Source: Mycobacterium sp. (GTDB taxonomy: Bacteria > Actinomycetota > Actinomycetes > Mycobacteriales > Mycobacteriaceae). From it: 64,000 nucleotides of DNA. The DNA lies in the NCBI GenBank assembly GCA_016197405.1, contig JACPVR010000022.1:186001-250000 (forward strand). Direction: 5' to 3'. The notes below the pieces were generated by a model. That model worked only from the letters and a program-made list of their open reading frames with translations. It did not search any database and had not been told where the DNA came from. This document shows positions 34,801-42,916 of this stretch, one piece after another. Positions within the stretch are counted from its first letter, which is position 1, and each line of letters opens with the position of its first letter. Position numbers and translations under genes: made by a program.

Positions 34801-35655
34801 TCAGTAGGTGTAGAAACCCTTACCGGACTTCTTACCGAGCTGGCCGGCCTCCACCATGCGTTGCAGCAGCGGCGGCGGGGCGTAGTGGGCGTCCTTGAGC
34901 TCGTCGAACATCGCGTCGGCGATGAGCTTCATGGTGTCCAACCCGATCAGGTCGGACAACCGCAGCGGGCCCATCGGATGCGACAGTCCCGCGACGACGG
35001 CCTTGTCGATGTCCTCGACCGATGCCACACCGGATTCGGCCATCCGGATCGCTGCGAGCAGGTAGGGCACCAGCAATGCGTTGACGACGAAGCCGGAACG
35101 GTCCGAGCAGCGCACCACCTGCTTGCCCAGCACCTCGCCGGCGAACTTCTCGACCCGTGCGGCGGCCTCTTCGGTGGTCACCAGCGTGCTGATCAGCTCG
35201 ACGAGCGGCAGCACCGGCACCGGGTTGAAGAAGTGCAGCCCCAGCACCCGGCCCGGGTTCTTGGTGGCGGCGGCGATCTTCATGATCGGGATGCTGGAGG
35301 TGTTGGAGGCCAGCACCGCGTCCGGGTCGGTGACGATGGCGTCGAGTTCGGCGAAGACCTTCGCCTTGACGGCCTCGTCCTCGATGATCGCCTCGATCAC
35401 CAGCTGCCGATCGGCCAGATCGGCCAGGGTCGTGGTGAAGGCCAGCCGGCCCAGTGCGGCGTCGCGCTCGGCCTCGGTCAGCTTGCCCTTGGCGGTGGCG
35501 CGTTCCAGCGATGACGTGATGCGGGCCCGGCCCGCCTCGATCAGCGCTTCGGTGGGCTCGTAGACCACAACGTCGGCACCGGCCTTCGCCGACACCTCGG
35601 CGATCCCCGCGCCCATCTGCCCGGCGCCGATGACGCCAACCCGTTCGATGCTCAA
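34801..35655 (-). CDS. fadB2: 3-hydroxybutyryl-CoA dehydrogenase FadB2
   Basis: 284-aa NAD(P)-dependent beta-hydroxyacyl-CoA dehydrogenase. N-terminal Rossmann GVIGAGQMGAGIAEVSA, VIEAIIEDEAVKAKVF, ASNTSSIPI, the catalytic-His block GLHFFNPVPVLPLVE, then RSGFVVNALLVPYL and the C-terminal GKKSGKGFYTY. The start is TTG 35655, with AGGAGAA just upstream; in-frame codons further up belong to a strong hairpin and are not coding. It lies downstream of isocitrate lyase, matching fatty-acid use. Confidence 0.95.
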   Translation of the reverse strand: MSIERVGVIGAGQMGAGIAEVSAKAGADVVVYEPTEALIEAGRARITSSLERATAKGKLTEAERDAALGRLAFTTTLADLADRQLVIEAIIEDEAVKAKVFAELDAIVTDPDAVLASNTSSIPIMKIAAATKNPGRVLGLHFFNPVPVLPLVELISTLVTTEEAAARVEKFAGEVLGKQVVRCSDRSGFVVNALLVPYLLAAIRMAESGVASVEDIDKAVVAGLSHPMGPLRLSDLIGLDTMKLIADAMFDELKDAHYAPPPLLQRMVEAGQLGKKSGKGFYTY

Positions 35656-35679
35656 GTCGTTTCTCCTCGTTACACGCGT

Positions 35680-35712
35680 CAGGCCCCGCCCAAGGGTTCT
35701 GGGCGGGGCCTG
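35680..35712 (-). terminator. Strong 13-bp hairpin between aceA and fadB2
   Basis: CAGGCCCCGCCCA (35680-35692) and TGGGCGGGGCCTG (35700-35712) pair perfectly over a 7-nt loop, 69 bp past the aceA stop. No U-tract. It ends only 25 nt before the fadB2 start codon, so it also forms part of the fadB2 leader in any read-through transcript. Confidence 0.75.
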
Positions 35713-35780
35713 CGCTGTCAAGCCGTTGGGCCTCGTGAGCCTACTGGGCCCGGTCTGATGGCCGGCGAACCGTTATCGGC

Positions 35781-37067
35781 TCAGTGGAACTGGCCCTCTT
35801 CGGTCGAACCCGCGAGTGCGGTGGTCGAGCTGGTCGGGTCGACGGTGGTGGCGATCCGGTCGAAGTAGCCGGCGCCGACCTCGCGCTGGTGCTTGGTGGC
35901 GGTGTAACCGCGCTCCTCGGCGGCGAACTCGCGCTCCTGCAGCTCGACGTAGGCGCTCATCTGGTTGCGGGCGTAGCCGTGCGCCAGATCGAACATCGAG
36001 TAGTTGAGGGCGTGGAAGCCGGCCAGCGTGATGAACTGGAACTTGAAGCCCATCGCGCCGAGCTCGCGCTGGAACTTGGCGATCGTCGAGTCGTCCAGGT
36101 GCTGCTTCCAGTTGAACGACGGCGAGCAGTTGTAGGACAGCATCTGGTCCGGGAACTCGCTCTTGACGCCTTCGGCGAACTTCTTGGCGAGCTCGAGATC
36201 CGGGGTGCCGGTCTCCATCCAGATCAGGTCGGCGTACGGCGCGTAGGCCTTGGCGCGGGCGATGCACGGCTCGAGGCCGTTCTGCACCCGGTAGAAGCCT
36301 TCGTTGGTGCGCTCACCGGTGATGAACGGGCGGTCGCGCTCGTCGACGTCGGAGGTGATGAGGGTGGCGGCCTCGGCGTCGGTGCGCGCGATGACCAGGG
36401 TAGGAACGTCAGCCACGTCAGCCGCGAGCCGGGCAGACGTCAAAGTGCGGATGTGCTGCTGGGTCGGGATGAGCACCTTGCCACCGAGGTGGCCGCACTT
36501 CTTCTCCGAGGCCAGCTGGTCTTCCCAGTGCGAACCCGCGACGCCGGCGGCGATCATGGCTTTCTGCAGCTCGTAGACGTTCAGCGCGCCACCGAAGCCG
36601 GCTTCGCCGTCGGCCACGATCGGGGCCAGCCAGTTCTCCACCGAGGTGTCGCCCTCGACCTTGGCGATCTGGTCGGCGCGCATCAGCGCGTTGTTGATCC
36701 GGCGCACGACCTGCGGCACCGAGTTGGCCGGGTAGAGGCTCTGGTCGGGGTAGGTGTGACCGCTCAGGTTGGCGTCACCGGCGACCTGCCAGCCCGACAG
36801 GTAGATGGCCTTGAGGCCGGCCCGCACCTGCTGCACGGCCTGGTTGCCGGTCAGCGCGCCGAGGGCGTTGACGAAGTCCATGTTGTGCAGCTGGTCCCAC
36901 AGCACCTCTGCGCCACGACGGGCCAGGGTGTTCTCCTCGACGACGGTGCCCTGCAGGGCGACGACGTCCTTGGGGGTGTAGGTGCGGGTGATCCCCTTCC
37001 AGCGGGGGTTGTGATCCCAGTCGTGCTGGATCTGTTCGGGGGACTTGGGGGTGCCAACGGTGGACAT
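35781..37067 (-). CDS. aceA: Isocitrate lyase
   Basis: 428-aa glyoxylate-shunt enzyme cleaving isocitrate to glyoxylate and succinate; needed on acetate and fatty acids. Catalytic KKCGH with Cys191, TYPDQSLYPANSVP, VADGEAGFGG, WMETGTPD and SPSFNWKQ are all present and the length equals Icl1 of M. tuberculosis (Rv0467). ATG 37067 has AAGGAG 7 nt upstream. The 287-bp upstream region carries a RamB-type site (37248-37265) and TTAACAC elements (37102-37179), matching carbon-source control by the adjacent ramB product. Confidence 0.98.
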   Translation of the reverse strand: MSTVGTPKSPEQIQHDWDHNPRWKGITRTYTPKDVVALQGTVVEENTLARRGAEVLWDQLHNMDFVNALGALTGNQAVQQVRAGLKAIYLSGWQVAGDANLSGHTYPDQSLYPANSVPQVVRRINNALMRADQIAKVEGDTSVENWLAPIVADGEAGFGGALNVYELQKAMIAAGVAGSHWEDQLASEKKCGHLGGKVLIPTQQHIRTLTSARLAADVADVPTLVIARTDAEAATLITSDVDERDRPFITGERTNEGFYRVQNGLEPCIARAKAYAPYADLIWMETGTPDLELAKKFAEGVKSEFPDQMLSYNCSPSFNWKQHLDDSTIAKFQRELGAMGFKFQFITLAGFHALNYSMFDLAHGYARNQMSAYVELQEREFAAEERGYTATKHQREVGAGYFDRIATTVDPTSSTTALAGSTEEGQFH

Positions 37068-37101
37068 CGACGTACTCCTTGACGGTTGTGCTCTGACGGA
37101 C

Positions 37102-37179
37102 GTGTTAAGCCGCTCGGAGCGTTGCCGGGATCACCGGCTTGTTAACACGGAAGCGACTTCACTGGTGTGTTAAACACAC
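37102..37179. promoter_or_regulatory. TTAACAC elements and a 15-bp palindrome upstream of aceA
   Basis: GTGTTAA at 37102-37108, TTAACAC at 37142-37148 and a perfect palindrome GTGTGTT-A-AACACAC at 37165-37179 (which contains GTGTTAA). They lie 35-112 bp upstream of the aceA ATG, between it and the RamB-type site. The binding factor is not identified. Confidence 0.5.
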
Positions 37180-37247
37180 GATGCCACCGCGGATATGCGC
37201 AGGTCCAGCTATGTCAGTTGTGAATTTCCGCTACACCATCGGGCAAT

Positions 37248-37265
37248 CTTGCGAAGTTTGCAAAG
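37248..37265 (+). promoter_or_regulatory. RamB-type operator upstream of aceA
   Basis: CTTGCGAAGTTTGCAAAG contains GAAGTTTGCAAA, close to the corynebacterial RamB consensus (A-A/G-AACTTTGCAAA), and is an imperfect inverted repeat. RamB is known to bind the icl promoter in mycobacteria. It is about 180 bp upstream of the aceA start; ramB itself lies 1.1 kb away. Confidence 0.65.
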
Positions 37266-37354
37266 ATCCCCTGCTGCTGAACCGGTTCAGTGTTTACTCG
37301 CCGGTAACCCAATTGACGCAGGTCAGCCCGGAAAAACACCGGACAAACGTACTG

Positions 37355-38170
37355 TTAAAGCTGGAACAGCGAGGCGACCGCTTTGGTCTCGCCGCCGACC
37401 ACATATGTGAGCGTTGTAACAGTGCGGTCGCTGAGGGCTTCACCGAATTTGTCGGTGGATCCGGCGGGATACACGTGCGAGAGGATCTCCAACCTGTCGC
37501 CCAGCGCCACCGGCGCGTCATGCTCGATGGTGACGCGCAGCGGCGCTTCGAGCAGTTCCGGGTGGGCGTAGAGGTAGTCCTCGATGACCGTCCAGTAGAC
37601 CGAATTGTTCATATGGTCGAACAGGTCGATATCGGTGACCCGGACCGGATAGTCCTTGATCTCCTTGGCGTCATCACGGCCACCGGCCTTCAGATAGGCC
37701 TTCCAGCGCAGCCGTTTCTCGTCGGTGGTGCGCTGCAGGCCTTCCAGGAAGTCGTCGGCGATCCGGGCCGGCCCCTGGGTCTCCCGGTTGATGTTAATCC
37801 AGAACGCCTCGGATTCCATCAGGCCGCCCTTGCGGCCGTCGATGCGGACCCGCATCTCGCACCACCGGTTCGAAGTGCCCGAACACCAGCGCCGCATCCG
37901 GAGCATGTCCTGGAACTCGACGGGCCGGATCAGATCGACCATGGTGCGCCGCACGATCCACAACGGGTGGGTCTGCTCGAAGCCCAGTTCGCGCAGGTGA
38001 TCGGAGCCGATGTCCTGGATGTGCCTGCAGGCGGCGTCGAACCGCAGCCGCCCGACGCGGTCGATATCACCCACCCGCAGTGGCCATTGCCGGTCGAAGA
38101 CGTCGGGGTGCGGGTCAGGTACCGGCATCAACACTTTGCCCAGACCCGTCGACCCGGTTTGGCTTGTCAT
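37355..38170 (-). CDS. Acyl-ACP thioesterase-family protein (Rv0466 type)
   Basis: 271-aa double hot-dog protein of the plant FatA/FatB-like acyl-ACP thioesterase family. First module: RQWPLRVGDIDRVGRLRFDAACRHIQDIGSD-type region around residues 28-60; second module: VTDIDLFDHMNNSVYWTVIEDYL with the catalytic-loop DxxxHxNN present as DLFDHMNNS. It presumably releases fatty acids from acyl carriers. ATG 38170 has AAAGGGG upstream. Divergent from ramB, tandem with aceA. (The first module description spans several adjacent short motifs.). Confidence 0.9.
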   Translation of the reverse strand: MTSQTGSTGLGKVLMPVPDPHPDVFDRQWPLRVGDIDRVGRLRFDAACRHIQDIGSDHLRELGFEQTHPLWIVRRTMVDLIRPVEFQDMLRMRRWCSGTSNRWCEMRVRIDGRKGGLMESEAFWININRETQGPARIADDFLEGLQRTTDEKRLRWKAYLKAGGRDDAKEIKDYPVRVTDIDLFDHMNNSVYWTVIEDYLYAHPELLEAPLRVTIEHDAPVALGDRLEILSHVYPAGSTDKFGEALSDRTVTTLTYVVGGETKAVASLFQL

Positions 38171-38296
38171 CGCACTGTCCCCTTTGCACGGCATTCGACC
38201 CGAAGGATCATCAGACCCTTTACCCCCGGTCCCAGCGCGATCATGCCAAACACCGGCCGCACGCTGCCACAAACCACCGATGCCAACTCTGCGAAG

Positions 38297-38326
38297 CCCG
38301 CGTTAGCAGGCGGGTACGCTGGCAAG
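38297..38326 (+). promoter_or_regulatory. Likely leaderless promoter of ramB with overlapping inverted repeat
   Basis: TACGCT at 38315-38320 is a fair -10 placed 6 nt before the ramB ATG (38327), so transcription may begin at the start codon. CCCGC (38297-38301) and GCGGG (38310-38314) form an inverted repeat just in front of it, a possible autoregulatory site. Confidence 0.4.
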
Positions 38327-39745
38327 ATGTCCAAGACGTTCGTGGGGTCGCGGGTGCGCCAGCTGCGCAGCGAACGCGGATTCAGCCAGGCCGCACTGGC
38401 GCAGATGCTGGAGATCTCACCGAGCTACCTCAACCAGATCGAACACGACGTCCGCCCGCTGACGGTCTCGGTGCTGCTGCGCATCACCGAGGTGTTCGGC
38501 GTCGACGCGACATTCTTCTCCTCGCAGGACGACACCCGGCTGGTCGCCGAACTGCGTGAGGTCACCCTCGATCGCGACCTCGACGCCGATGTCGCGATGT
38601 CCGAGGTCGCCGACGTGGTGAGTTCGCACCCCGCGCTGGCCAAGGCCATGGTCAACTTGCACCGGCGCTACCGGATCACCACCGCCCAGCTCGCCGCGCT
38701 CACCGAGGACCGGTTCAACGGTGATCCGGGCGGCAGTGGCAGCGGGGCCATCACGATGCCGCACGAGGAAGTGCGGGATTGGTTCTACCAGCGACAGAAC
38801 TACCTGCACGACCTCGACACCGCGGCGGAGGATCTGACCATCCGGATGGGCATGCATCGTGGCGAACTGGCCGGCGATCTGTCCCAGCGGTTGTCGCAGG
38901 TGCACGGCGTCCGGATCCGGCGGATCGATCTCGGCGATACCGTGCTGCACCGCTTCGACCCGGCCACCCGCACGTTGGAGATGAGCAGCCATCTCTCCGG
39001 TGGCCAGCAGGTTTTCCGGCTCGCCGCCGAGCTGGCCCACCTGGAGTTCGGCGATCTCATCGAAACCCAGGTCACCGAGGGCAAGTTCACCAGCGACGAG
39101 GCACGCACACTGGCCCGGCTTGGACTGGCCAACTATTTCGCCGCCGCCCTGGTGATGCCGTACCGGCAGTTCCACGAGGTCGCCGAGCGGTTCCGCTACG
39201 ACGTCGAACGGCTGTCGGCGTTCTACGCGACCAGCTACGAGTCCATCTGCCATCGGCTGTCCACGCTGCAGCGGCCGTCGATGCGCGGCGTGCCGTTCTC
39301 CTTCGTCCGCGTCGACCGTGCGGGCAACATGTCAAAGCGTCAGTCCGCCACCGGTTTCCACTTCTCCTCCGCCGGCGGCACCTGCCCACTGTGGAATGTC
39401 TACGAGACCTTCGCCAACCCGGGCAAGATTCTGGTGCAGATCGCCCAGATGCCCGACGGCAGGCACTACATGTGGGTGGCGCGCACCGTGGAACGCCGGG
39501 CGTCGCGGTACGGCCAGCCCGGTAAGACCTTCGCGATCGGTCTGGGCTGCGAGCTTCGGCATGCCCAGCGGCTGATCTACTCCGAAGGCCTCGACCTGTC
39601 CGGGGACATCGCCACACCGATCGGGGCGGGCTGCCGGGTCTGCGAGCGCGACAACTGCCCGCAGCGCGCCTTCCCGGCGTTGGGGCGGGCACTGGACCTC
39701 GACGAACACCGCAGCACGGTGTCCCCGTATCTTGTGAAGCAGTGA
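38327..39745 (+). CDS. ramB: Transcriptional regulator RamB of acetate/glyoxylate genes
   Basis: 472-aa cytosolic regulator. N-terminal XRE HTH at about 5-62 (RVRQLRSERGFSQAALAQML, then EISPSYLNQIEHDVRPL), an IrrE/DUF955-like middle (QQVFRLAAELAHLEFGD, LANYFAAALVMPY), and a C-terminal DUF2083 sensor region with conserved cysteines (AGCRVCERDNCPQRAFP). Corresponds to Rv0465c. It represses or tunes icl and its own gene in related species. The stop overlaps the GTG of the next gene, so the two are coupled. Confidence 0.95.
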   Translation: MSKTFVGSRVRQLRSERGFSQAALAQMLEISPSYLNQIEHDVRPLTVSVLLRITEVFGVDATFFSSQDDTRLVAELREVTLDRDLDADVAMSEVADVVSSHPALAKAMVNLHRRYRITTAQLAALTEDRFNGDPGGSGSGAITMPHEEVRDWFYQRQNYLHDLDTAAEDLTIRMGMHRGELAGDLSQRLSQVHGVRIRRIDLGDTVLHRFDPATRTLEMSSHLSGGQQVFRLAAELAHLEFGDLIETQVTEGKFTSDEARTLARLGLANYFAAALVMPYRQFHEVAERFRYDVERLSAFYATSYESICHRLSTLQRPSMRGVPFSFVRVDRAGNMSKRQSATGFHFSSAGGTCPLWNVYETFANPGKILVQIAQMPDGRHYMWVARTVERRASRYGQPGKTFAIGLGCELRHAQRLIYSEGLDLSGDIATPIGAGCRVCERDNCPQRAFPALGRALDLDEHRSTVSPYLVKQ

Positions 39746-40293
39746 CGAATACGCCGCAACCCCGACTTCCGGTATCGAGCACGCTGCGCGATGTCGGCCC
39801 CGTGAACTGGCTGATCTGCCGACTGGGCGCCCGGGGTATCCGCGCGCCGCAATTCCACCTGTTCAACGCCATGGCTCGACACAGCGTGCTGTTCTGGACC
39901 TGGCTGCCGTTCAGCGGCGTACTGCTCTACTGGGGCAAGCTGTCACGGCGTGATGCCGAGGTGGTCATCCTTCGGGTGGGGCATCTGCGCGAATGCGAAT
40001 ACGAACTCCAACAGCACCGCCGGCTGGCCCGCTCCCGGGGCCTGGACACCGCGATGCAGCAGAAGATCTTCGAGGGCCCGACCGCCGACGGATTGAGCGA
40101 CCGGCAGCGCGCACTGTTGACTGCGACCGACGAGTTCGTCCTCGGCCGCGCTGTCACTGCCGAGACCTGGGCAGCCCTGAGCGCACATCTGAACACCAAG
40201 CAGCTGATCGAATTCTGCTTTCTGGCAGGACAATACGACACCCTGGCAGCGACCATGAATACCCTGCAGCTGCCGATGGACTTTCCCGACTAG
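39742..40293 (+). CDS. Carboxymuconolactone decarboxylase-family protein (Rv0464c type)
   Basis: 183-aa AhpD-like helical protein. The core is AEVVILRVGHLRECEYELQQHRRLA, matching the CMD family E-x-H active helix, but with one Cys where AhpD has CxxC, so peroxidase activity is doubtful. GTG 39742 overlaps the ramB stop by 4 bp. Its TAG shares the four bases CTAG (40290-40293) with the stop of the convergent membrane-protein gene, so no spacer separates the syntenic core from the accessory region. Confidence 0.88.
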   Translation: MTNTPQPRLPVSSTLRDVGPVNWLICRLGARGIRAPQFHLFNAMARHSVLFWTWLPFSGVLLYWGKLSRRDAEVVILRVGHLRECEYELQQHRRLARSRGLDTAMQQKIFEGPTADGLSDRQRALLTATDEFVLGRAVTAETWAALSAHLNTKQLIEFCFLAGQYDTLAATMNTLQLPMDFPD

Positions 40294-41045
40294 ACGGACG
40301 CGTCCACGGGCGCTTTCATCGCCAGCTCACCCGCACGCCAGCGAACAGCCACGGCCGAGGTGGCACCGACGATCAACGCGATGAAGACCATCGATGCGAT
40401 ACCGGCCAGGTACTGGGCAGGTTTCGACGGCGACGAGTACAGCGAGACGTACATGAAGACGCACGACGACGCGAATACCGCGGGCAACGCGAAAAGTGGC
40501 ACGACGCCGATCAGGATTCGCCGCTTGCCTTTCAGCATCGTGCCCAGCAGGTAGATCAAGGCGCCACACACGACGGGTACGCCGGCCATGCCCGGCGCCA
40601 CCCCGAGGTACTTCAGCGGTGGCTCACCGTAGTAGATCCACGCTTTCGTGATGTTTCCGAACGTCTCGACGACAACCACCGAGGCGAATGACGCCAGGGA
40701 GATGAGGTGGATCGTCCGCCGCGACGCTCCACGGGCCATCAGTTCGGAGACCCAGAACGAAATCCCGGCTACCCACGGCACATACCCGACGACGAGAAAC
40801 AACGGGATCCTGCGGTCGAATGCCACGAACGCCACCAACGAGTTCTCGGCATAGACGAATTTTCCGAGCAGGTCGTAGATGGGCTCGTTGATTGCGCAGA
40901 TCAGCGCACCGACGCACAAAGCGATCGGGGCGATATCCCGACGCCGGATGCTCACCGCGATCATGAGAAGCGTCGTCGCGACGGCCAATCCGCCAAAGAT
41001 GAACAGCCACCACGTCGTATCGATACTGGATGTCGGTCCGGTCAT
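40290..41045 (-). CDS. AveC-superfamily-like membrane protein A
   Basis: 251-aa protein with about seven hydrophobic segments. It holds Glu54-Pro55 and Asp58 (INEPIYDLLG) in a membrane helix, then a conserved pattern of Asn, Pro and GYVPW that also occurs in the proteins at 42044, 51226 and, more distantly, 41100. No signal peptide and no known cofactor motif. ATG 41045. Last gene of the four-gene minus-strand set (43945 to 40290). A membrane-bound enzyme or ligand-binding role is possible; AveC itself is a spirocyclase/dehydratase in avermectin synthesis. Confidence 0.8.
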   Translation of the reverse strand: MTGPTSSIDTTWWLFIFGGLAVATTLLMIAVSIRRRDIAPIALCVGALICAINEPIYDLLGKFVYAENSLVAFVAFDRRIPLFLVVGYVPWVAGISFWVSELMARGASRRTIHLISLASFASVVVVETFGNITKAWIYYGEPPLKYLGVAPGMAGVPVVCGALIYLLGTMLKGKRRILIGVVPLFALPAVFASSCVFMYVSLYSSPSKPAQYLAGIASMVFIALIVGATSAVAVRWRAGELAMKAPVDASV

Positions 41046-41099
41046 AGGACTCAGCGCCTTTCGCGCAGCAAGGTCCGCAGCCTCAGTGGGCCACGTGAC

Positions 41100-42071
41100 T
41101 CAGGGCGTGGGAAAATACGACGGCAGCGGGACAGCCGGAATGTCGCGCATCATCGCAAACAGGTTGAAGGGCAGGAAGTAGAGGCCGATGTAGGTGACTT
41201 CGGCGAAGGCGAAGATGGCGAGGAATCGGATGGCGCTCTGCGCTTTCGGCGACCCGGTCAATCCTTCGACGCCACGCTCCACGAAGGAGAGCCCGTCGAA
41301 ACGCGAGGATCGGCGAAGAGCAGTCAGGACCGTCCAGATCGCGCTGAACAGGAATGGGTTGTACACCGGCCAGGCGCCGAGACCGCTGTCCCACAAGGTG
41401 AGCCCCTGGTAGGGCAGGATGTTGACGATCGCGCCGATCTGCAGGAAAACCAATTCGGAGGCGGCGGCGATCACGGCGTTGGTGAAAAAAACCACCGCGT
41501 ACTGACGTATCCACCCCCAGTTCGGGTACCGCTTCTCCAGGCTCTCGATCACGGCGCATCCGGCCTTCGCGGCCAGGAAGAAACCCCACGCGTAGGCACT
41601 GAGAACCCAGGCGATCGGCACCACCCACAGTTCGGGGTGCGGACTCTGCCAGCCCGGAATATAGCCGCCCCACGATCCGACGTTGAGGTGAAATGCATTG
41701 TATTGGAATGCGAAACGCGCGTAGTTGTCGAGCGGTTCCCAGAAGTTGAGCAACACCGCGGCGAGCAGGAACAGACCGTCGAACCCGAGTCTCTGGCGGC
41801 GCACCAGTGGCCGGATGACGACCAACCACAGCAGTGCGACGAAAACGCCGACCTGTCCCCACTCGACCACGTGCATCATCACGCGTTTTGCGGTGGGCAT
41901 GGTGTCGACACCGGGATCGACAGCGTGGATTCCGTCCGCGGCCCACAGGCTCAACGCGATGACGATGTACATCACCGACACCGCGCCAAGGGCGGCCCAA
42001 AAGACCACCGGCGCAGTGAATCTGCGCCGCTTCTGATCCCCGGTCAGTGTGCTGCGAGCGGCGATCGCCAT
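41100..42071 (-). CDS. Spirocyclase AveC-family membrane protein
   Basis: 323-aa integral membrane protein with about six hydrophobic segments, longest and most AveC-like of the four paralogues. Glu112-Pro113-x-Asp115 (NFWEPLDNYARFAFQYNAF) is followed by a Gly/Pro/Trp-rich extracytoplasmic loop (WGGYIPGWQSPHPELW) and AWVLSAYAWGFF. ATG 42071 has GGAGG nine bases upstream and lies 28 bp inside the preceding gene. Family knowledge gives only the polyketide spiroketal precedent; no polyketide synthase is near, so the substrate is likely another hydrophobic molecule. Confidence 0.82.
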   Translation of the reverse strand: MAIAARSTLTGDQKRRRFTAPVVFWAALGAVSVMYIVIALSLWAADGIHAVDPGVDTMPTAKRVMMHVVEWGQVGVFVALLWLVVIRPLVRRQRLGFDGLFLLAAVLLNFWEPLDNYARFAFQYNAFHLNVGSWGGYIPGWQSPHPELWVVPIAWVLSAYAWGFFLAAKAGCAVIESLEKRYPNWGWIRQYAVVFFTNAVIAAASELVFLQIGAIVNILPYQGLTLWDSGLGAWPVYNPFLFSAIWTVLTALRRSSRFDGLSFVERGVEGLTGSPKAQSAIRFLAIFAFAEVTYIGLYFLPFNLFAMMRDIPAVPLPSYFPTP

Positions 42072-42886
42072 CGACCTTCACCTCCATCGACGCGGGATCC
42101 GGGCAGCAACTTGGCACGCAGCTCGGTTGCGACGAAGGCGGTCAGGCCGAGCGACATGGCGATGGCGTACGCCGCTGCGACGTAGCCGGCCCATTGCGGC
42201 GCATCGGAATGCAGTGCCAACCACACCGGCCAGGCACACGCGGCATGCGTGGTTCCGAACGCCGTCGCCGGCGTCACCAAGAACACCGCGCGACGCCAAC
42301 CGGTCATCCGGTCCTCCAAGGTGAGTACCAGCCAGACCCCGACAACTGCCGCAGCCGCGTTGACGAAGGCCCACCACAGCGGGAAGCCCCAGAATTTCAA
42401 TGGCGAGAAGTCGTAGTACAGACCAACTCCCAGCACGCTTACGCCCAGATACTCGACGAACAGATCCATCACGAACACTGCTGCGAACACCTTGTAGATC
42501 GACGTACCCTTGCCGACCATTCGCGACGCGATATACACAGCGCCACCCCAGAACAGGGAATAACCCATCAGAAGGAATGCCGGCTGCGGGACGCCCATCC
42601 CGACGTAGACCACCCAGGGATTGTCATGGGCGTACCACACCTTGCCCAGGGTATCGACCGCCGGCTCCAGACCCATGGAAATGAGCCCGCCGACGAGCAT
42701 CACCAGCGGCAGCACGTCACGCTGGCGCACCACATAGACCAGGCACCAGATCACGGCGACCGCGAACGCCGCGCCGACGACCACGGTGTACGCCCACGCC
42801 GAGCTCGAGGCTGCGACCCACTCGGGACGACCGCCCAACGCGACCACCGACACACCTGCCGGGCCACCCATGTCAACTCCAATCAT
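42044..42886 (-). CDS. AveC-superfamily-like membrane protein B
   Basis: 280-aa membrane protein with about seven hydrophobic segments. The motif GGLISMGLEPAVDTLGKVWY (Glu74, Pro75, Asp78) and the following NPWVVYVGMGVPQPAFLLMGY align by eye with the proteins at 40290 and 51226. Two starts are possible, ATG 42886 and ATG 42871; both have a purine-rich site in front. It lies 30 bp downstream of the MpaB gene and overlaps the next gene by 28 bp, so the set is one operon. Confidence 0.8.
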   Translation of the reverse strand: MIGVDMGGPAGVSVVALGGRPEWVAASSSAWAYTVVVGAAFAVAVIWCLVYVVRQRDVLPLVMLVGGLISMGLEPAVDTLGKVWYAHDNPWVVYVGMGVPQPAFLLMGYSLFWGGAVYIASRMVGKGTSIYKVFAAVFVMDLFVEYLGVSVLGVGLYYDFSPLKFWGFPLWWAFVNAAAAVVGVWLVLTLEDRMTGWRRAVFLVTPATAFGTTHAACAWPVWLALHSDAPQWAGYVAAAYAIAMSLGLTAFVATELRAKLLPGSRVDGGEGRWRSPLAAH

Positions 42887-42916
42887 CCTTACTCTCCAGT
42901 CTGTTTCGATCTGCGT

